Positions 53,943 to 64,000 of a stretch of 64,000 bases of DNA are shown one piece after another. A model generated the notes under the pieces. It was not told where the DNA came from. It saw only the letters and a list, made by a program, of their open reading frames with translations, and did no database searches. Within the stretch, counting starts at the first letter, position 1; the number at the start of each line of letters is the position of its first letter. The translations under genes were made by a program, and so were the position numbers. Origin of the DNA: Siderastrea siderea (taxonomy: Eukaryota; Cnidaria; Anthozoa; Scleractinia; Rhizangiidae); NCBI GenBank assembly GCA_964030785.1, contig OZ034970.1, positions 41,472,377 through 41,536,376 on the forward strand, written 5' to 3'.

Positions 53943-55500
53943 CTATCTGCTGCTTTGTAGAGCATCGGTGTATCTCATTCCACGTCAGGATAACAAGCAT
54001 TCCCTGATTGAACCAAGTGTTAACGTCTCTCCGATCGGTTGTAATAGAGTTCCAAGAATCTATGATTTCAGTCATTTTATTGAAAAGTTAGCGTTACTGT
54101 TATCAATGTAAGTTAAAACTGATTTTGCCCTCGATGATGAAATCCTTCATTCACTTTACAACGGGTTAAATTGAATTATTATTAAACTGGTTATATTAGA
54201 TTTAGTTTCATATTAGTTAATTGAGTTGAACTGCAATAAAAATTGGAGTTGAGCATAAACATAGATACTGGGAACAGTTTGTGTTGCATCGAAATCCGAG
54301 TCGACCAGCACCTCATTGAACATCTCACATGATTGGCCATAAGAACAATAAGATAAGGGCACAAACAATGCCCCTATCCCTGAAGACAATGAGCAATATT
54401 GTTTTAGAATGCTTCTGAAATTAGAGGTTCACAAGAGGTACTGGACTACTCCGAAACCCGGACAAATTTTATGTCGGAAAACATCACCGTTTTGGTTTCT
54501 TACCCAGTTTCTTAAGGGCCGATTGGAGACTCGGATTACTCCATAGAGGTTTACTAAGCACTACTCACCAGTTCTCAGAATCGACCACAAAATGTTTATA
54601 CCCGAAGACATCTACAAACAATTAAATTTGCAAAGCAAGGAGAGGAATTGCAACCAAATTTATGTCACTCAAAATTAATAAGAGCGGAAATGCTTACCCT
54701 ATCATCAAACGGGAGCTCCTCAGACTTGCGTAACGAACCGATTGCACCGGCAGAGTGCTTGCTTGCTCATATCCAGGGAGTCTTTTTGTAACAAAAGGGT
54801 ATGTATGGAAAAAGCAACAAATTTAATATAATTAAGTTGTCGGAAACGCGAAGGAACTCATAACAGAAATTCTGTTTGCGACTCTTAGGGCTGGTTTGAA
54901 GCAATACATGCAAGTTACGGTTTTTACTATCCCAGTAAGAATTTTTGATTGGCCGGCTAGAAACATTTTTGTCAAAGATCCATACCTTTCTCTAAGCTCA
55001 ATAAATTCAATGAAAGCATTCAAATTTTAAGAACATTTCCAATAGTCCCTCTGGAATTTTTCCTCGTTGTCCAGTCCCGTATGAATGTGGAACGACACAA
55101 TCACTCACGTCAAGCTTAGTTTTAGGGTCCAGTACTCAACTGGCGAGAGGCAGTGCAGGAGTTACGCCCAGCAGAAAGATACTGTGGACTCCAAAGGGGC
55201 AAGATCACAAAAAGACTTTTATGTATTGCCTCGACAACGCTAAAGGTCGGGGGAAAGAAGGTGGCCTCTTATGGGGTGCAGGGCAGCTTCGCGTGGGAGG
55301 GTGCCAACATGGGTGCGAAAAAGACGCTAACAAAATGTAGGCAAAAGTTGCCCAAGTGAGAACAAAGAAGTCTGAAAGGTGTAAAATATATGATTTGAAA
55401 TGCAGCACTGAAAATACAAGCCACTGAAAAGAAATACAGTTTGTTTGAAACTGCCTGAGGATGATTTTAATATGGAATCAAAATGCTGTAATCCTGTTGC
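53943..55500. other. Non-coding stretch, nothing recognised
   Basis: No supported exon or repeat border. Confidence 0.35.
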
Positions 55501-55506
55501 CATCGT

Positions 55507-55579
55507 GGCTTTGTAGCTCAGATGGAAGGGCAGTGGTCTAGTAACTGGAAGGTCGTGGGTTCCAATCCCACCTGAGCCA
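55507..55579 (+). repeat. tRNA-like SINE head or tRNA pseudogene
   Basis: Box A TAGCTCAGATGG and box B-like GGTTCCAATCC are spaced as in a tRNA. The acceptor (GGCTTTG/CTGAGCC, one mismatch), D and T stems pair, but the anticodon stem does not. The loop would read AGT (Thr). Better taken as a SINE head than as a working tRNA gene. Confidence 0.5.
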
Positions 55580-56800
55580 CTGAATTTTCTCATTGGCTGA
55601 GATCTTAAACGTTGCAAATTATGATTTATTTGATATTTACCGGGGGTTTGATTTTGATATTGAAGATATTAAAAGGTGTCAAACGAGTCAAGATGGATCA
55701 AGTTTTAATGAGTTTTGCAAACTCATCTTTATTCCTTAAAGTAAGCTTTCATTGACAGAAATTGTTTGTTTGGTGAAATTTAAAGCTAAGTGACCATTTC
55801 TTAACATATCTAAGGAGGTAAGAATTAGTTATCATTCACTAAAGAAACCGGTTGAGTTATTAGGATAGAAAGTCGTGCGTTCCGTTTTGTTTTGTTGTTG
55901 TTTTTTGGTAAGTAATATAAGTTAACCAGACCAGAGGTGATTATCTAAATATCAAATTCTCCTCGATAGCGAGGCTTATGGGGAAAAATTAAGGAAAACG
56001 GATAAACATGTTCATTCAGTAGTAATCACGCTTGTTCGTTTCTTTCTTTTTCTTTTTTTTTTTGTCACCTAAGCCTCACTTTTGAGCAATTGTAATACCG
56101 AGAAACTGGCCTTTATGCGAAAAATATACGTGCAGGCACCGCCAAAAGAAGACGAGAGTCATAGTCGCCGGTTAAATTTTCGGTTTAATGTTGGTTTACA
56201 GGCATCTTATTTAAGCTCACAGCTGTCCGATCCATTTTAAGTGAGTCTGAAGGAGTCGCTGATAGGACCTGTGTTAAATTCGTTACTTTCAGCGAATTAG
56301 ATGACGAGGGCTTTTGTCTATGTTTCGTGGCAGACCTTACCTACAAATAATTAGATATTTGGATGGTTTAATCCATAAATGGGAATAAAGAAATGTGTGA
56401 AACTCTACTAAAAGCTAAATGAATGCAAATTAAGCCGATAGTGCTTTCCGCCTCATCTGTTACTGTTATGGTTCTATAAACATCCTTTTTGTTAGCAGTT
56501 TTTAATTTTAAAATGTTGCTTTAAAGTTACACACACAAAGTTGAAAGTGTATGCCTCAAAAATCCTTCTACAGAACTATTGCTGCTCGTTCCGCAGTGAG
56601 TCAGAAATCTCAAATATGTCAGTGAGATGTTAAGCCACTTTGAAATCACTTACGAACGTTAGAAAAAGAAGTATTTATAATAGCCGCTTAGGTTGTTTAC
56701 TGAAGACGGTAAAACATTAAAACATATAATCAATAAAAAAAGGTACATCAAACGGAGAATTTGCCTACAAAACATCCAGCTTCTCAAACTTGATTGTTTC
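55580..56800. other. Upstream region of the complete TPR-CHAT gene
   Basis: It should hold the promoter and any 5' UTR exon. I see no clear TATA box or initiator. A polypyrimidine tract and TAG at 56790-56806 (gattgtttcctgtag) look like a splice acceptor 37 bp before the ATG. Confidence 0.4.
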
Positions 56801-56843
56801 CTGTAGGTACGTCCTGGCGTAACAGAAGCATATTTAACACAAA

Positions 56844-59800
56844 ATGGTGGATAGAAAGTCACAAGCTACAGAGTACCACCAGCGAGAGCTTACCATTGCC
56901 AAAGAACAGGGCGACAGGGCTGGGGAGGGAATCGCCTATTGTAATCTGGGCATTGCTTATCACAAGCTTGGTAATTTTAAACAAGCCATAGAGTACCATA
57001 ACCAAAATCTTACTATCGCCAAAGAAGTGGGGGACAGAGCTGGCGAGGGCGGAGCCTATGGAAATCTGGGCAACGCTTATCGCAATCTGGGTAATTTTAA
57101 ACAAGCCATAGAGTACCATAACCAACATCTTACTATCGCCAAAGAAGTGGGAGACAGAGCTGGAGAGGGCCGAGCCTATGGAAATCTGGGCAACGCTTAT
57201 TACAGTTTGGGTAATTTTAAACAAGCCATACAGTACCACAAGGTTCGTCTTACTATCGCCAAAGAAGTGGGGGACAGAGCTGGAGAGGGCCGAGCCTATG
57301 CAAATCTGGGCAACGCTTATGACAGTCTGGGTAATTTTAAACAAGCCATAGAGTACCATAACCAAGATCTTACTATCGCCAAAGAAGTGGGGGACAGAGC
57401 TGGCGAGGGCGGAGCCTATGGAAATCTGGGTAACGCTTATTACAGTCTGGGTAATTTTAAACAAGCCATAGAGTACCATAACCAAGATCTTACTATCGCC
57501 AAAGAAGTGGGGGACAGAGCTGGCGAGGGTGGAGCCTATGGAAATCTGGGTAACGCTTATTACAGTCTGGGTAATTTTAAACAAGCCATAGAGTACCAAA
57601 AGCTTCGTCTTACTATCGCCAAAGAAGTGGGGGACAGAGCTGGCGAGGGTGGATCCTATGGAAATCTGGGTAACGTTTATTACAGTCTGGGTAATTTTAA
57701 ACAAGCCATAGAGTACCATAACCAACATCTTAGTATCGCCAAAGAAGTGGGAGACAGAGCTGGAGAGGGCGGAGTCTATGCAAATCTGGGCAACAATTAT
57801 CACAGTCTGGGTAATTTTAAACAAGCCATAGAGTACCATAACCAACATCTTACTATCGTCAAAGAAGTGGGGGACAGAGCTGGAGAGAGTGGAGCCTATG
57901 GAAATCTGGGCAACGCTTATCACAATCTGGGAAATTTTAAACAAGCCATAGAGTACCATAACCAACATCTTAGTATCGCCAAAGAAGTGGGGGACAGAGC
58001 TGGAGAGGGCCGAGCCTATGCAAATCTGGGCAACGCTTATCACCGTCTGGGTAATTTTAAACAAGCCATAGAGTGCCATAACCAAGATCTTACTATCACC
58101 AAAGAAGTGGGTGACAGAGCTGGCGAGGGCGGAGCCTATGCAAACCTGGGCAACGCTTATGACAGTCTGGGTAATTTTAAACAAGCCATAGAGTACCATT
58201 ACCAAAATCTTACTATCACCAAGGAAGTGGGGGACAGAGCTGGCGAGGGCCGAGCCTATGCAAATCTGGGCAATGCTTATTACAGTCTGGGTAATTTTAA
58301 ACAAGCCATAAAGTACCATAACCAACATCTCACTATCGCCAAAGAAGTGGGGGACAGAGCTGGCGAGGGCGGAGCCTATGGAAATCTGGGCAACGCTTAT
58401 TACAGTCTGAGTAATTTTAAACAAGCCATAGAGTGCCATAACCAAGATCTTACTATCGCCAAAGAAGTGGGGGACAGAGCTGGAGAGGGCCAGGCCTATG
58501 GAAATCTGGGCAACGATTATTACAGTCTGAGTAATTTTAAACAAGCCATAGAGTACCATATCCAACATCTTATTATCGCCAAAGAAGTAACGGACAGAGC
58601 TGGAGAGGGAAGTGCATACTATTCGTTAGGTTGTGCTTTTGAATCATCAGGTTCTATTTGTGAGGCTCTTGATTGTTATCGATCGAGCGTGAAACTCTTT
58701 GAACAGACAAGAGCTCTTCTTCAGTCAGGAGATAAGTGGAAAATAAGCTTTCGTGATCTCTATCAAATGGTGTACACCGCTCTGTGGAGAACTCTTCTGA
58801 GGAATGGAGAGACTTACGAGGCTTTGATCGCTGCTGAGCAAGGGCGAGCCCAGGCATTGATGGATATTCTGAAGAAACAATATGGAATTGTGGTGCAACC
58901 GTCCACGTCAGTTGAACCTAAAGAAACTATTTCTGATATGTTGAAAGGTTCATCTATCCAAACAGTTTTTATAGCACTTGATAATGACACCACCAATTTG
59001 TGGTTACTGAGCAAGGGCAAAGAGATTCAGTTTAAACGTAAAAAGACCGAACATGGAAGTGCCACGTTGTTAATGGAAGCTGTTTTAAAAGATATTGGCG
59101 CGGGTGTTGGTGTCAGATGCGAGGATCGTTCATTGGTCGAGCTAAGTGATGAGCCGTCGCGCAACAGAGAAGCTGTTGAAAAAAACGTACAGTCGCCGCC
59201 ACATTTAGTCAATTCTTTGCGCCCTTTGTATGATGCTATCATTGGCCCCTTAAAAGATTTGCTCGAAGGTGATCAGTTAATCGTTGTTCCAGATGGTCCA
59301 TTTTGCTTGGTTCCTTATTCAGCGTTGTGTGAATCTATCAGGATCCGCTCTGTTCCCTCGCTGACGGCTTTAAAACTGATCGCGGGCTCACCTGAGAACT
59401 ACCACAGTAAACGTGGGGTGCTACTTGTTGGAGATCCATGTATGGAGGAAGTCCCCATGAAGCTATCACAGTTGCTATATGCCAAGAAGGAAGTAGAAAT
59501 GATTGGAAAACTTCTGAAGGCCACACCTCTCACTGGAAGAAATGCAACTAAAGAAGAGGTGGTGAAAAGAATCACCACAGTTGCCTTGGTACACATTGCT
59601 GCACATGGATGTCAGGAAACTGGAGAAATTGCTTTGGCTCCAAACCCCGAACGGACACACCAGATCCCTAAAGAAGAAGACTACATTTTAAAGATGTCGG
59701 ATGTGCAAGCAGTTCGTGTACGAGCAAAGCTTGTTGTGCTTAGCTGCTGTCATAGTGGTCGTGGGGAGGTTAAGGCTGAGGGTGTGGTAGGTATGGCACG

Positions 59801-60044
59801 GGCTTTCTTGTGTGCTGGTGCTCGATCTGTTCTGGTGTCACTCTGGGCGATTGATGATGAAGCAACTTTGCTGTTCATGAGAAGTTTCTACCAACACCTG
59901 GTAGGTGGAAACAGCGCCAGTGTTGCTCTCCATCAAGCCATGAAATCTCTTCGAGAGTCACAACAGTTCAGTGCCGTGAAGTATTGGGCTCCGTTTGTGC
60001 TGATTGGTGATGACGTCACTTTTGAATTTGGAGAGCAAAAATAA
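56844..60044 (+). CDS. TPR-CHAT protein, 15 TPR units plus caspase-like CHAT domain
   Basis: A single 1066-codon exon. The ATG at 56844 has an in-frame TAA 9 bp upstream (56835-56837), so if the acceptor at 56806 is used, this ATG is the first in frame. Residues about 8-607 are fifteen 40-residue TPR units of the LGN/TPR_12 type (consensus …[14 protein letters not shown], then [18 protein letters not shown]). Residues 608-700 are a helical linker; the CHAT domain fills the rest. The dyad is probably H921 (HIAAHG) and C969 (LSCCHSG). No signal peptide or membrane span, so probably cytosolic. The TPRs likely bind a partner that gates the protease; substrate unknown. AATAAA overlaps the stop (60040-60045). 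Confidence 0.93.
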   Translation: MVDRKSQATEYHQRELTIAKEQGDRAGEGIAYCNLGIAYHKLGNFKQAIEYHNQNLTIAKEVGDRAGEGGAYGNLGNAYRNLGNFKQAIEYHNQHLTIAKEVGDRAGEGRAYGNLGNAYYSLGNFKQAIQYHKVRLTIAKEVGDRAGEGRAYANLGNAYDSLGNFKQAIEYHNQDLTIAKEVGDRAGEGGAYGNLGNAYYSLGNFKQAIEYHNQDLTIAKEVGDRAGEGGAYGNLGNAYYSLGNFKQAIEYQKLRLTIAKEVGDRAGEGGSYGNLGNVYYSLGNFKQAIEYHNQHLSIAKEVGDRAGEGGVYANLGNNYHSLGNFKQAIEYHNQHLTIVKEVGDRAGESGAYGNLGNAYHNLGNFKQAIEYHNQHLSIAKEVGDRAGEGRAYANLGNAYHRLGNFKQAIECHNQDLTITKEVGDRAGEGGAYANLGNAYDSLGNFKQAIEYHYQNLTITKEVGDRAGEGRAYANLGNAYYSLGNFKQAIKYHNQHLTIAKEVGDRAGEGGAYGNLGNAYYSLSNFKQAIECHNQDLTIAKEVGDRAGEGQAYGNLGNDYYSLSNFKQAIEYHIQHLIIAKEVTDRAGEGSAYYSLGCAFESSGSICEALDCYRSSVKLFEQTRALLQSGDKWKISFRDLYQMVYTALWRTLLRNGETYEALIAAEQGRAQALMDILKKQYGIVVQPSTSVEPKETISDMLKGSSIQTVFIALDNDTTNLWLLSKGKEIQFKRKKTEHGSATLLMEAVLKDIGAGVGVRCEDRSLVELSDEPSRNREAVEKNVQSPPHLVNSLRPLYDAIIGPLKDLLEGDQLIVVPDGPFCLVPYSALCESIRIRSVPSLTALKLIAGSPENYHSKRGVLLVGDPCMEEVPMKLSQLLYAKKEVEMIGKLLKATPLTGRNATKEEVVKRITTVALVHIAAHGCQETGEIALAPNPERTHQIPKEEDYILKMSDVQAVRVRAKLVVLSCCHSGRGEVKAEGVVGMARAFLCAGARSVLVSLWAIDDEATLLFMRSFYQHLVGGNSASVALHQAMKSLRESQQFSAVKYWAPFVLIGDDVTFEFGEQK
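56865..58664 (+). repeat. Fifteen 120-bp tandem units encoding TPRs
   Basis: Unit starts fall every 120 bp and units 2-14 are nearly identical at the DNA level. The first and last units are most diverged, as expected when an array expands and homogenises from within. Confidence 0.95.
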
Positions 60045-61650
60045 ATCAGAAGGTGTTTTTTACGTTGAGTTTGAATGGCAATGTTGCAATTTATTTGATT
60101 AGAAAAAAAAACCCAAGCTTAGGCCAAAGGAATATTGTCAGAAATCTTCCTTGGAATTAGTTTGTTTTGTTTTGTTGATGTTTTCTTTTGGTAAGATCTT
60201 TTATTCCATTTCACAACAAATTTTTATAAATATATATCTTTTCGCTTAAATACACGAATACATAACAAATAGGAACGCAGAACTTAAAGGAAAAAGACTG
60301 TTTATAAAAAGTACAACGTTACACTTGATATTCTGGCGGCCGTAAGTTACGATTTTACTTCGAACAAAAATTCCATTTAAATAACTATACCTCTATCTAT
60401 TATTCAGTTGTTCTCTTTCATCCTAGTTAAAAAAAACGATATAAATGATGCTTTTGTTGTTATTATGCATAAGTATTTTTGACCTTGACCTTGCACAAAC
60501 AGCAATAGGAAATTATCAGCGGGTACTTGGTGGAAACAACGAACTAAAAGAGGCGTTTCTATCAGTTATTTAAGCATGTTGTGCGAACATAAAAAATGTT
60601 TGTATGGTTACGGTGTTTTTATCAGAACATGAAATTCAGAACCTTTGTTATTTTTTTAAAGTAAAATTGAATTTTGCAAATTAATTTTTGTATTTATTTA
60701 TATGTGCCATCCAAGAACCTTAACTCTATTTCCTTCTAAGTAGTGCATACTACGTAACATAAGATTCCTCTCATAGATTATTTTAATTCATTTATTTATT
60801 ATTTTTTGAACAACAGCTGTGTTTTGAAGTCAAGAGGAGACTACTACTCGACGAGTAGCTGACACACTTCGATATACTGATGTTCTGAAAGACCAAGGGT
60901 GAGACGCAGATGTCAATTTTGGCCCAGTTATCGTGGACCGAGGCGTAATTTGAAGAAAGGAAATTACGAGGACAATATTTCTACACCTGCATCTTACGCT
61001 TTCTCGATAATATTTCTTTTTTTTTTGTTATTTTCTATAACCGAGAAAACGTCATTTAAAAAATTTAACGTGTACAATCGGTCGGGTTGAAAAGGCCGAT
61101 TCTGGGCCTCTCAGGCAGCCAATCAGATTGGACGATTCAGTTCACGTCCGTTATGGTTTAATTTGGCTATCATCTTTAGCAGCTTGTAATTGAACTAAAG
61201 AAAAGCCACAACGTCGATGTTTGATTTAATTAGGACAAATTGAAGGAAAAGGCGGAGAAATCATTATTTCAAATATGGACTCTTCGGAGTGGCTTTATTT
61301 TGTTGTTTATGTTGCTAACAAGGACACGGGCCGTAAGGGTCTTGTTTTTTATGCATGTTGTGATTGTGGCACTTCATTTTTAAGCGCTGGTTATCTGTAG
61401 TTTTGGTAGCTTCAACACGTAGACGGAAAACCCGGTTCTGTCAGTTTGTGTCATTGCCAGTACAGCGTTTATTTGATTTTTATGGTATTTAACTTTGTAT
61501 AGATGATGTTCGGTAACCGTTGCATATGTATTATATATGTTGGTAAACCGTAATTTTGTTGTCTATATTCTGAATATAGTTACAAGTAAGATAATTGACG
61601 CGTTTTTTGGAACCATTGTGGAATGAGAACACTTGGAACGGCGTTTTGGC
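60045..61650 (+). repeat. 3' flank of the complete CHAT gene, duplicate of left region
   Basis: Aligns with 1096-1570, 2515-2600 and 4110-5205. It lacks the insertions found on the left, so it is close to the ancestral arrangement. No coding. Confidence 0.7.
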
Positions 61651-62476
61651 CCGTTTTTAATCGACGAAGTCGGATAGTGCAGTCGTGAAGACGGTGGGTT
61701 GGTGTTTACGTTGTGTACGCCTCATAAAGTGTGTATTTTGCTATGGCCGATGGGATGGGATGACGTAAGAACAAGAGATGACCGAGTCGCCATTTTGATT
61801 TGGTAGGTCAAGAGGTTTGGTGGAAGATTTGCTTCGACTGTGTTGTGGTATAATTTAATGCTGACCTCTAAACATATAGGGGAGAAGTTCTACACAGACA
61901 TTGATAAGTACACACACGCACGCATGATAGGACCAAGGGTCCACAAGAAAGTATCTTAGGTATAGATGTTAGGTTTTGGCCGAACCCTTGCCTGTCACGA
62001 AAGGAAATACTGAAGTAACTGTGAAGGGCTGGTGAAAGAAAAGAAGGAGGACTGATAATAACAGGAGGTGAATTCCAGTGGCACTGCTGTTGCTGGTGGG
62101 ACCAAAGTGTTGCTGAGACTTCCTAAGGAAAGAATCGTTCTCAGTAAATGGTATGAAAGGAAAATTCTGGTGTATATTGTCGTGGTTATGTTTAATACTT
62201 GGAAAGTATCTAGCTGCTAACGTCAAGAAAGGTTATTCGCAGGTGGGAAATGAATTAATACACGAGGCTGGGTCTTCTTGGATAGTATAAGTGGCACAGA
62301 AGGACACACCAGTTAGTCTTTTTAATTTTTTTGCTTTATTTTTGACTTTGAACCGATTTGTTCGATTTTAGAGTTCGAGACAACTTGTTGACAACCAGGT
62401 TTAACGATTATGTCATAAGACATGCTTTATCGTATTGACTTAAAGCGACGACTTCGCTTTTTACTAATTTCTCCAG
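61651..62476. other. Non-coding stretch, nothing recognised
   Basis: No exon or repeat border is supported. Confidence 0.4.
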
Positions 62477-62990
62477 ATTCTGACGATGTGTTTGTCTTTA
62501 TCAATAATCATGTTTTTTTGTGACATACAACAGTATATAAATACATCGCTCGCAACTCGGTAAAAGCATGTTCAGTTGTGAACAAATTTATATCGACATT
62601 TCAAGTTTTAGTTCATTCAACAAAATATTCGAAGCGATAATTCAAATGAGCTGAATCATCAGATTTTTTTAACATTACGTCATTCGGTAACGCAAAAGGC
62701 AAAAAACTATTACAATTTTCGTCACGCCGGTTAGCACGTTGAAATTCTGACGATGTGTTTGTCTTTCTCGATAATCATGTTTTTATAGTGCCATACAACA
62801 GTGTATAAATGCATTGCTCAAAAATCTCGGTAAAAGCATGTTCAGTTGTGGACAAATTTATATCTTTAGTTTAATTCAACAATATATAATATTTAAAGCG
62901 ATTAGACAGATGAGCTGAGTCATCCGGATTTTAAACATTACGTCACTCGGTAACGCAAAGGGCAAAATACTGTCACAATTTTTATTACAC
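62477..62990. repeat. Two-copy tandem repeat of ~250 bp
   Basis: Copy 1 (62477-62729) and copy 2 (62743-62990) share blocks such as ttctgacgatgtgtttgtct, ggtaaaagcatgttcagttg and attacgtca, with many substitutions, so it is an old duplication. Each has a TATATAAAT-like box. Confidence 0.8.
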
Positions 62991-63146
62991 CGAGCCAAGT
63001 AGAAATACTTATCGAGGGTGGAATAGGTCAAAACGACTGGTAAATGCCTCTAATGCGCTTTCTGGTAACCTGTACGATAGAGCATAGCAATTATTTATTT
63101 CGTATTTGCATTCACGAGTTGGCTAAAGGAGCCCTTGACATGATTA

Positions 63147-63762
63147 CTGTCAAAATACTCAGCGCGTTCCGCTCATTATTAAGGAATGATTTTCATTAAT
63201 CGGGAACGGATTGCATTATTGGAAGCAAAATTCCATTTTTAAATTGAAGATTGGAAATGTTCCAACGATAGACTCATTTGAAGTAAGGAATGTTAATTGG
63301 GATATTCAGTACTTACATAAGCCAAAAGTTCTCACGCGAAGTACGAAACCGTTGGCGCCTGTTGGTTTCAGTCGGTTTGACATTACAAGGAATTTTTCTC
63401 AATTTTCAGGAACATTTCTTGTGCATTTACAGCAGACTTGTTTATAAGAAATTTTATATTCTTCACAGTTTTATAACAGCAGACGGCTTCTTCACGAGTA
63501 AAAGTAGTTGCGATTAATTTTGTTAAGCGAGCACAAATCAGGTCAGATACGTCGGGCCTTCAACAGTCTGCTACTTGCACGTGAACATTCGCCTGGTGTC
63601 AAAAATAAACCAGTCAGCATTCCTTATTCGGAGCAAGGCTACCGTTGTAACATTAGAACATTCAATTTGAAAGTGGAATTTTGATTTCAGTAATGCAATC
63701 CGTTCCCAATGAATGAAATTCATTCCCAAATAATAAGCGGAACGCGCTGAGTATTTGGACTG
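63147..63762. mobile_element. 616-bp Tc1/mariner-like TIR element
   Basis: TIRs of about 115 bp, sharing AAATACTCAGCGCGTTCCGC, are flanked by TA (63145-63146, 63763-63764). No transposase inside; ORFs at 63211-63517 are unsupported. Confidence 0.68.
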
Positions 63763-64000
63763 TAAAGGGAACTGTGCATAAAGCGTGGTTGCCAGGCATG
63801 GGGAGGAGTTAAGTTCTTTTGGGCTGTTACTGTGACCATACTGATCAATCGCAAGGATGTGGTTACTTTATTGGGAAATTTATCGCCCATTTATTGAAAT
63901 GCGCCTGTTTTGAGAGTTGTGACGGCATTTTTGGTCATGGTTTTGAGGAAGACCGACCAAAAGACAGCGAAAAATGATCTTGAGTGAAGAATGAGGTTAT

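Noticed and set aside
55327..55617. Minus ORF with GGIGTHDLPVTR
   Set aside because: Translation of the tRNA-like sequence at 55507-55579.
56859..58568. 569-codon open frame on the minus strand
   Set aside because: It is the antisense of the 120-bp TPR array. A repeat length divisible by three with no antisense stop keeps it open; the plus strand is clearly the coding one.

Overview
This window is nuclear DNA of an animal, most likely an anthozoan cnidarian and probably a stony coral. The evidence is indirect: a spliced gene with GT-AG introns, a TPR-CHAT gene of a kind I associate with large expanded families in corals, tRNA-derived SINEs, and transposon protein families I recall from coral genomes. 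There are no operons, Shine-Dalgarno sites or prokaryotic gene packing. Species and chromosome cannot be read from the sequence.

Gene content is low. Two same-strand TPR-CHAT genes bracket the window. The left one (1-1095) enters from outside and shows only its caspase-like CHAT half. The right one (56844-60044) is a full 1066-codon exon with fifteen 40-residue TPR units followed by CHAT. Their CHAT parts differ at 31 of 364 residues by eye, and both keep the His and Cys of the catalytic dyad. Their 3' flanks are also paralogous (about 1.1-5.2 kb and 60.0-61.65 kb), so this is a segmental duplication. The other recognisable gene is the 3' half of a SNX5/SNX6-type sorting nexin on the minus strand (18604-22305). 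A roughly 0.9-kb intron-exon block of it has been copied upstream (22670-23586), and the two copies have decayed in complementary ways.

The rest is mostly mobile DNA. From 2.6 to 14.5 kb lie three copies of a Helentron-like non-autonomous element, recognised by asymmetric terminal inverted repeats, a 3' hairpin and no target duplication. One copy sits in a 6.4-kb Academ-like element (11.1-17.5 kb) with a broken XPG/PIN-like gene, and itself contains a second Helentron-like family. From 28.5 to 32.6 kb are fragments of a LINE, a hAT-like transposase and an unclassified DDE-like transposase. From 35.2 to 43.8 kb a roughly 1.5-kb unit is repeated six times in tandem, one unit being split by a third Helentron-like family. 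From 44 to 54 kb and at 63 kb are short TIR elements: PIF/Harbinger-like (TAA and TTA duplications), TTAA-type, Tc1/mariner-like (TA) and one with a 9-bp duplication.

All calls come from reading the sequence. Family names rest on recalled motifs, not on a search.
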